64,000 nt of DNA from Rhyzopertha dominica. Taxonomy: Eukaryota; Arthropoda; Insecta; Coleoptera; Bostrichidae. The DNA is taken from positions 16,678,001 through 16,742,000 of the forward strand of contig QCXZ01000001.1 in assembly GCA_025024175.1 (NCBI GenBank). Reading direction: 5' to 3'. The notes beneath the pieces are model-generated. The model saw only the letters and a program-made list of their open reading frames with translations. It was not told where the DNA came from and did not search any database. The translations under genes were made by a program, and so were the position numbers. How positions within the stretch are numbered: the stretch's first letter is position 1; every line of letters begins with the position of its first letter. Of the stretch, positions 58,136-64,000 are shown piece after piece.

Positions 58136-59119
58136 CATCAAACTGATTTGATCACAAAAAAGTAGCATTCAAATTACCATTATTAGAACTGTATATAAAC
58201 GTTTGATGTGTTAATGCACATTAGCTTAGGAAATTAGACGCTAATAATTAAAATAAGTGCTGTAGATGTGAATTTTGTTAAACAAATTTCTCATTTTTTT
58301 TACCCGTGTATTAGTTTCGCTCAAAGCTAAACACACAGAGACTAATTATAATTATTATTGTTAGAGCTTATATTTTTGTTATTTTATAATAATATTTTGT
58401 GATATTTAACACATTCACACAATAATTACTACTACTATACTAATACTATTGCAAAAAAAAGTTTGATATAGCGTTAAAAAAAAGATCAGGTTAAAGCAGA
58501 AATTTTGCTCCACTTCTGGTGGATTAGATGAGACTTTGTACAGCCAGCTGATAAAATTCACTTGATTGCTCTTGCAGTATATGTAAGAGTATTATTGGAA
58601 CAGCTTTTTCAAGCGATCGTATTTAATAATATAGGTAAATCCTAAATTTTTTATAACTTTACTGGCTTAAACGTTATGCGTATCACGTTATTCTAAGCAT
58701 CCACCGAGGTGTATACATTATCATACATAATTAGACCGTAAGTTACAGTTTCCCATTAAGTTGTAGCTAAAAAGTTTTATGATGGAGTAATTAGGGAGTG
58801 TTGCATGTTGTACTTAAGTATTAATGCTTCTGGTTAATGGGGTCCATTGCTGTATATCTTGTTTAGAATTTTATGAAGTAAAACGATGTTGCAGCATCAG
58901 TGGCACTATTAACAACTAAATTAGAGTTATGCGACCAAGGTATGGAAGTGATAAATTAAATTAATTTGGCTTAGCTGGCAATCAAGAAGAAATAAGAGGA
59001 CTTGTCTTTGACATGATGAGTTTTGGCTTATTTCGTTGGTTCCACTAGACTATAATTAAAATAAAGGTTATTAAATTAGGTTTAAAGATATCAGTAGCGT
59101 CCATTTAATATTTTTATTA
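58136..59119. other. Anonymous AT-rich spacer
   Basis: Nothing recognised beyond ATT-type simple tracts near 58345 and 58430. Confidence 0.4.
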
Positions 59120-59400
59120 TTACAAATTCATTGGTCCCAATGGGTTTAAAAACCAGTTTAACGAAACACATCCACAAAAACAACAGCGTGATTATAAAAT
59201 GGAAATACAATCCAAGGCAAGCACAAAAAGTAGTTAGGTACCCTCTTAGCAATGGCAAAGCTCAGCAGCTCTCTAACAAGAAACGGCTTATTGACATCAA
59301 TTGCTCGTCTGCATTAGTAAATAATCGTAACGATTCGATACGTTTTTCTATCAGTTACTAGCATTGTAACTATAGGTAATAATTCTTGCAGTAATGAAGC
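59120..59400. promoter_or_regulatory. Candidate conserved block
   Basis: High-complexity with a 76-codon plus frame (59131-59361), but conserved-looking text spills beyond it. Includes ctaacaagaaacggcttatt and taaataatcgtaacgattcg. Coding or regulatory status is undecided. Confidence 0.25.
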
Positions 59401-60399
59401 AATCGCTGCTTTGATATTGAATTACAACTCCCGACATAAATAGAACCAGAGATTTTTTATTAGGACTTGAATTATTTTAATCGACTGCCGCCGTTCTTTA
59501 CTCTGCACATTACATCGATGAGGAATTCAATTTATTCACAGACTTTCGGGGAGCTACAAAACTGTCTTCTCATCTAAATTACTTTCTTCCCTTTTCTTTA
59601 ATGGATTGCTCTAAATAATTTATGTGGCCACTTATAAAATGCTTACGGAACAAGAAAAGAGCACTAGCAGCGTTATTCAAGTTTTTAATTTGGAGATTAT
59701 GCAAAGCAAAATTAATTTATGGCATTATGCTTGAAGTGGAGCGAACGCATGCTACGGAGGGAAATCTGAAAAAGGGAGAAGGCGTAATAGGCAATCACTT
59801 GTCACGTGAAATGAATCTATTGCAATTTTCGCTTAGTACTTTTCTTTAAATTTTCCTGCGGGATATATAGTTGGTCTAGTTCCATAAGTTTTACCAGATG
59901 GAGTAAACAATGGTTTATGTAAGCACATTGTGGTATTCTTCCTTTCGATATGAAGACTCGATATTTTGTTGTACTTACTGGTGTTGTGTATTTGCTTTAA
60001 GAAAAACCTAAGCCTACCTTATAACGTCAGTCTCTATAGCCTGTAGATAAACATAAATAGGTGCATACCAAATCGTTTTAACGACTCTACCACACTAAAT
60101 TTGTAACCGTTCCTGCAGCTACTGATGCTGATTGCTGCTCTTTGTAGTCGCAGTTGAGAAATTACCCGCTTGGTGAAACTGCGAAACCAATCGTTCATAT
60201 TATCGGTAATAAAGAAAAAATCCTGTAAGCGCCAAAGAGCGTCTTTGTGAAAATTATCTTTAACAGAAGGCATAACTCACCTCTTCTCGAGGGTTTTTCT
60301 TTCTAGAAAACGATAGAGATCCAAGCGGTAAATATTACGATAGCTACGATAGATCCTGTAAGTTACGTATTATAAATCATGCTGAAATAACTTTCCAGA
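59401..60399. other. Spacer with short unassigned frames
   Basis: Frames at 59622-59849 (+, 75 codons) and 60034-60273 (-, 79 codons) have no recognisable domain. Confidence 0.3.
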
Positions 60400-60600
60400 C
60401 AACTGACTTGATTGGAGACGTTCGTTGGCTCAAAGGCAAATTTTACTGGCTTATTAACGTTAAGAATTCTTAATTCGTCCGCTTCCACACGAGGCTGACC
60501 AAACTCTGCCTTCCGGCCGGTGCACTTGCCGCAAAAAACTGCATCCTAGAGACAACTGTTGATAATTAAGTAAATTATTAGTGCTTGCACTGCAGGTCTT
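60400..60600. promoter_or_regulatory. Candidate conserved block
   Basis: GC-richer, non-coding core with tccttccggccggtgcactt-like text (60508-60530), taagaattcttaattcg and aacaactgttgataattaag. Isolated in AT-rich DNA. Confidence 0.25.
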
Positions 60601-61099
60601 TGCGTACTAGAACCTTTATTGTTACAAATTAACTACTAGAGAATACATGTTGTAACATTTGTTAGTCAGTACAATTGGCGAGGAGATACGATGATTTCAA
60701 CAGTGGCGTATTCATGATCTAGTTCTGCGGAGCGGCTTACAATTTTCTTACATTTTAGATATTCACAGAAGCTCGGACATAACTAACTACAAAAAGATAT
60801 TTTTGAAATACTGTATAGGGTGTTTGAAAACCGTATCTGTGATACGTTATACTAGTTTAGAAGTATAGCTGCAGGTGTGCAGTTTCAACTCTGTCGTACA
60901 CTAGAAACACAACACTTATGATTGACGAGACATTTAATTGCTCTAATTTTAGATTGACATGCTTACTTCAAATAAACTTTTGGTTTAAATAAGGTATATT
61001 TCTGTTTGGTTTAATATACTGGCTTAATAATTCAATAGAAAATTTCTTAGATTGAATATAAATACATTTGGCTCAATGCTGGTAGTGTATTGTGTAGCC

Positions 61100-61507
61100 C
61101 AGTGATTCCCAAAGTGGGCGGTAGTGGACACAGATGCATTTGGGGGCGATGAGTAAACTGAATAACAAAAAACGACTTCAAATAGACAGTCGCGGTGATT
61201 TAAGATTACTGCTGACCAAAATAGAGCCAAGGATTACTAAATTGGTAGCAGCAGCAGGTTCATCTTTCCCATTAAGATGATTTCGAATATTTTAACTTCT
61301 TTTTGTATTACCTGGCTATTCTGAGTTCAATGATTCTTATTTACAGCTTTCCTTACTNTATTTTACGAAAAAGGTAGAAACTTTAATACATTATTTATCT
61401 TTCTGCTTAGCTGCTGTTCAAATTTGAAAGGTATTAATTTCCAGGGCGCGCTGAGTAATATTTTTTCTAGAAAGGGAGCGGTAGGTCAAATAAGTTTGGG
61501 AACCACT
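61100..61507. mobile_element. Non-autonomous hAT element with 8-bp target duplication
   Basis: gtgtagcc occurs at 61092-61099 and 61508-61515 exactly, flanking a 408-bp element with ends cagtgattcccaaagtgggc and taagtttgggaaccactg. These are inverted repeats of the CAGTGgTTCCCAAAcT type common in hAT elements. The interior is non-coding, with an N at 61359. The intact duplication suggests a fairly young insertion. Confidence 0.92.
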
Positions 61508-61597
61508 GGTGTAGCCATTTTGGTTAGTGCTTGGTGCTTGCCATTACTTGTTTTCAATGTTGTGGTACAGATGTAAGTTAGATCCCAACTAGCAACT

Positions 61598-62555
61598 TAC
61601 AGCTTTATAATGGTCAGGCAAACGTTTATAAAACAGATTTTATAAAACAGTGGTACTCTTGTAAACATTGTCACAACGTTTATAGAATGTTCAAGGATGC
61701 AAAAAGGCGCATCTTTATAAACACTTTAGTTATATACAGTATCCCATAATGGTTTTAGTAGGTGTTATAGAACAGTTTTGTAGATAGTTACAGATGCGGT
61801 ATAAATATTACTATAAATCAGTTACAAAACGGTTTTATATCAATATATTATAAAAGTTTTATAAATGTTACGGCATTATCTATTTTGCAACCCATATTCC
61901 TCTTCTGTAAAATAAAACATGTCTTTAGACCGAGATATATACCGTACCAGATGACAAAATATGCGTAGTATTGAATTGTAGTCACAACAAACTACTACCA
62001 AACAAAATTTTGTGTAAAACATATGCATATATGTGTACAAAATTTTTAAGCGCTTCAGAAATAATAAGTATTTGATCAATATAAAAGAAATATTTACAAA
62101 ATACAAAAAATGTTTTTAAACTTGCGGCATCTTAAAACTATCTGCACTGGTTATAAACCGCATTTTGTAATTATATTTGTTAGAAACATAACTTTAGTAC
62201 ATTACTTTTTTTTTGTAAAAAGATCATTTTTAGTGGGCTTTACTCAATGGCGGCCGTATATGTGCTTATAATCATGATAATAATATGGCTTCCTCTTTAT
62301 AAAACACGATTATCACAGAAGAAATTGCTATATAACAAATTGTTTTTTACATTTGTCAAATTAAGACTTCATATAATAGTTTTATAGGTGTTCACAAGAT
62401 GATAATTCAGTGTTGAACAACACATATTTAAAGCCTTTATAAAATAATTGGTCTCTACTGGGAAAATGTTCTATAAAAAGTTGTGTAAACCTTTATATAA
62501 TGAGTATAAAACTGTGCTTAACACTGTTTTATAATTTTGCCGTGAAAACGTTCCT
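61598..62555. mobile_element. Putative element dense in TTATAAAAC motifs
   Basis: tttataaaac/gttttataa-type motifs recur many times in both orientations across ~960 bp. The left edge (ggtcaggcaaacgtttataa then aacag) and right edge (ctgttttataattttgccgt then gaaaacg) look like inverted relatives. No transposase is present. Superfamily not recognised. Confidence 0.45.
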
Positions 62556-63279
62556 AACACTAAACTATATAACATATAATGTACTGAAGCTGAATACTCG
62601 TAGGGGAATACATTTTAAAATAAAATAGACATCGATGAACAATAACAAAACAACAATAAAGCAAATATGCCTTGCTATTTGGAAATTATAAAATAATTTT
62701 GCTTGTTGGGATGTCTTGTATACAATGGATTTGGAGCTGTGGGCTGGAATGTACACTGATCATCACGAATATCTTATGATTGTTTTGGAATTACGTAATC
62801 AATACGGTAAAATCATGTTACAAGTGCTCGAAGAAAATTAGACGCACTTTAAGTTTAAATAATGAGTGACAACTTGCACATTGTCATTCCTTATACCCTA
62901 ATCATAGAAAAGTCACACCACAGTAGTACTACTTTGAATCTTTTCTTATCTCTATACATCGTAAATGCTTTCAACGTTCATAATATAAAACCATTAGGTT
63001 TTGCGTAGAACACTACCAAAAACTAATGTTTCTATTATTCCTGTAATATTTGACTGTATAAAATAAGTAAAATAAGTACCTATTTGCCATCAGACATAAA
63101 CACGCAAACTAAAAATGAACAAACGGTCTGTTTTACAAAGACATCTAAACTTCAAAAGTTATTGCATCTACTAGAGAAGAGGGAGAGGCTATTTGTTTTG
63201 TTCTTATTGCACTCCCATGAGCCACTTGAACTAACGGAACCTAATAAAAGCATTCAGGAAGGCGAAACCAGGTGAACTG
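62556..63279. other. Anonymous AT-rich spacer
   Basis: Short frames only; nothing recognised. Confidence 0.4.
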
Positions 63280-63480
63280 CGAAACAGTCCACCGTAGTGT
63301 AGAGATCGATCATTACAGCCAATCGACTGCCACTTCATTTGGTAGACACAAAGAGGGTGCTGACGTCTAAGAAGACGTGAATTATCATAATAGTTTCAGG
63401 ACGTCGGTTAAGAGGCCAACAGCCGGTAATCCATTTACCGACGCCAGGCGCCGCGCGATCTGCTGGCGTGCAAGAGTCAA
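63280..63480. promoter_or_regulatory. GC-richer candidate conserved block
   Basis: Includes gatcgatcattacagccaat, gcctaagaagacgtg-like text, agccggtaatccatttaccg (imperfect palindrome) and gccaggcgccgcgcgatctg. Non-coding in all frames. Probably regulatory if conserved. Confidence 0.3.
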
Positions 63481-64000
63481 CAAAATTCGATTACCATGAA
63501 TTTATTATAGACGTCTCGATTTTCTTCAAACAATGCTGAAAGACTGTAACGTGTTTTTCTTTGTATAACTAGTAGTCTATGAGGAAGGCTCTATAAATAC
63601 GATTTGTCTCAAACTGAATGGGTAGGTCAGCTAACCGCGCTATTAGAAGTGGTATAAGTAGCTGCAAATGTTCGTTATGGCATAGGCAAGTTTAAAGGGT
63701 AATATAATATGTGAATTTGAAGCTAAGATCAGAAAACATAACATTGAGTAAAAACAGGTATTCTGGGATCCTAAAGAATAAATATTAAAGTGTTTGATGT
63801 TTTTTTTTAAGAAGATGAGGAATGATGCAGCTTTAAAAACTGTTAGGTTAACTAAAATACCTAAGTCAAGTGTACGGTACAGTAACGGAAGAAATGGCTG
63901 TGGGTAAAGCAGAAAGTTAATGTCATTAGAAGAAATGTGCATGACATACATGCCATCCTGAACAAAGTTCTACACTGTAACTTAAAGCTGACGAAAATTA
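63481..64000. other. Anonymous spacer to window end
   Basis: A minus 102-codon frame (63643-63951) is rich in F, I, L, S and T with no domain. Otherwise nothing recognised. Confidence 0.35.

Noticed and set aside
1..64000. CRISPR array, prokaryotic operons, riboswitches
   Set aside because: No regularly spaced identical repeats with unique spacers, no dense collinear coding, and transposons and splice signals typical of an animal genome.

Overview
The window looks like nuclear DNA of an arthropod, most likely an insect. It is AT-rich, has almost no long open frames, and carries decayed copies of transposon classes common in insect genomes: Penelope-like elements, a CR1/Jockey-type LINE, a Tc1/mariner-type transposase, a Ty3/gypsy-type LTR element and several non-autonomous hAT and TA-flanked elements. 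Isolated Ns (for example at 2560, 8713, 33980, 43520, 61359) suggest a draft assembly. I cannot name the species. No complete host protein-coding gene, rRNA or tRNA could be supported. I read the window as intergenic or large-intron DNA.

Layout. 1-985 is an array of a ~200-400 bp unit in alternating orientation, which folds into a large palindrome. 1.3-12.7 kb holds GC-rich blocks, palindromes, two decayed Penelope-like elements on the minus strand (5.56-6.42 and 9.0-9.66 kb), and two copies of a TA-flanked miniature element (family A). The second copy is broken by two nested insertions. 13-14.3 kb holds an unrecognised, splice-site-bearing coding-like remnant. 14.5-31 kb is mostly anonymous AT-rich DNA with foldback elements, a ~160 bp dispersed repeat (family I), a Tc1/mariner-type transposase pseudogene (21.3-22.1 kb) and a few unassigned open frames. 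31.3-34.4 kb is a retroelement cluster: a Penelope-like element (minus) next to a LINE RT (plus). 36.1-36.9 kb is a TIR element containing a 290-bp tandem repeat. 39.4-39.7 kb is a second LINE fragment. 42.4-43.4 kb is an LTR with primer-binding site and gag remnant. 44.8-45.6 and 61.1-61.5 kb are non-autonomous hAT elements with perfect 8-bp target duplications. 47.0-48.1 kb is a minisatellite between two ~180-bp direct repeats.

From ~48 kb to the end, transposon load drops. Moderately GC-rich, high-complexity blocks (48.36-48.62, 49.74-50.50, 55.74-56.40, 59.12-59.40, 60.40-60.60, 63.28-63.48 kb, plus an octamer palindrome at 52.63 kb) alternate with AT-rich DNA. This fits conserved non-coding regulatory DNA near a developmental gene, but only a cross-species alignment could show it.

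The elements are individually recognisable but nearly all dead. I found no convincing new multi-gene system. The best candidates for something undescribed are the composite TIR/tandem element, the foldback array, the minisatellite-centred repeat and the element dense in TTATAAAAC motifs.
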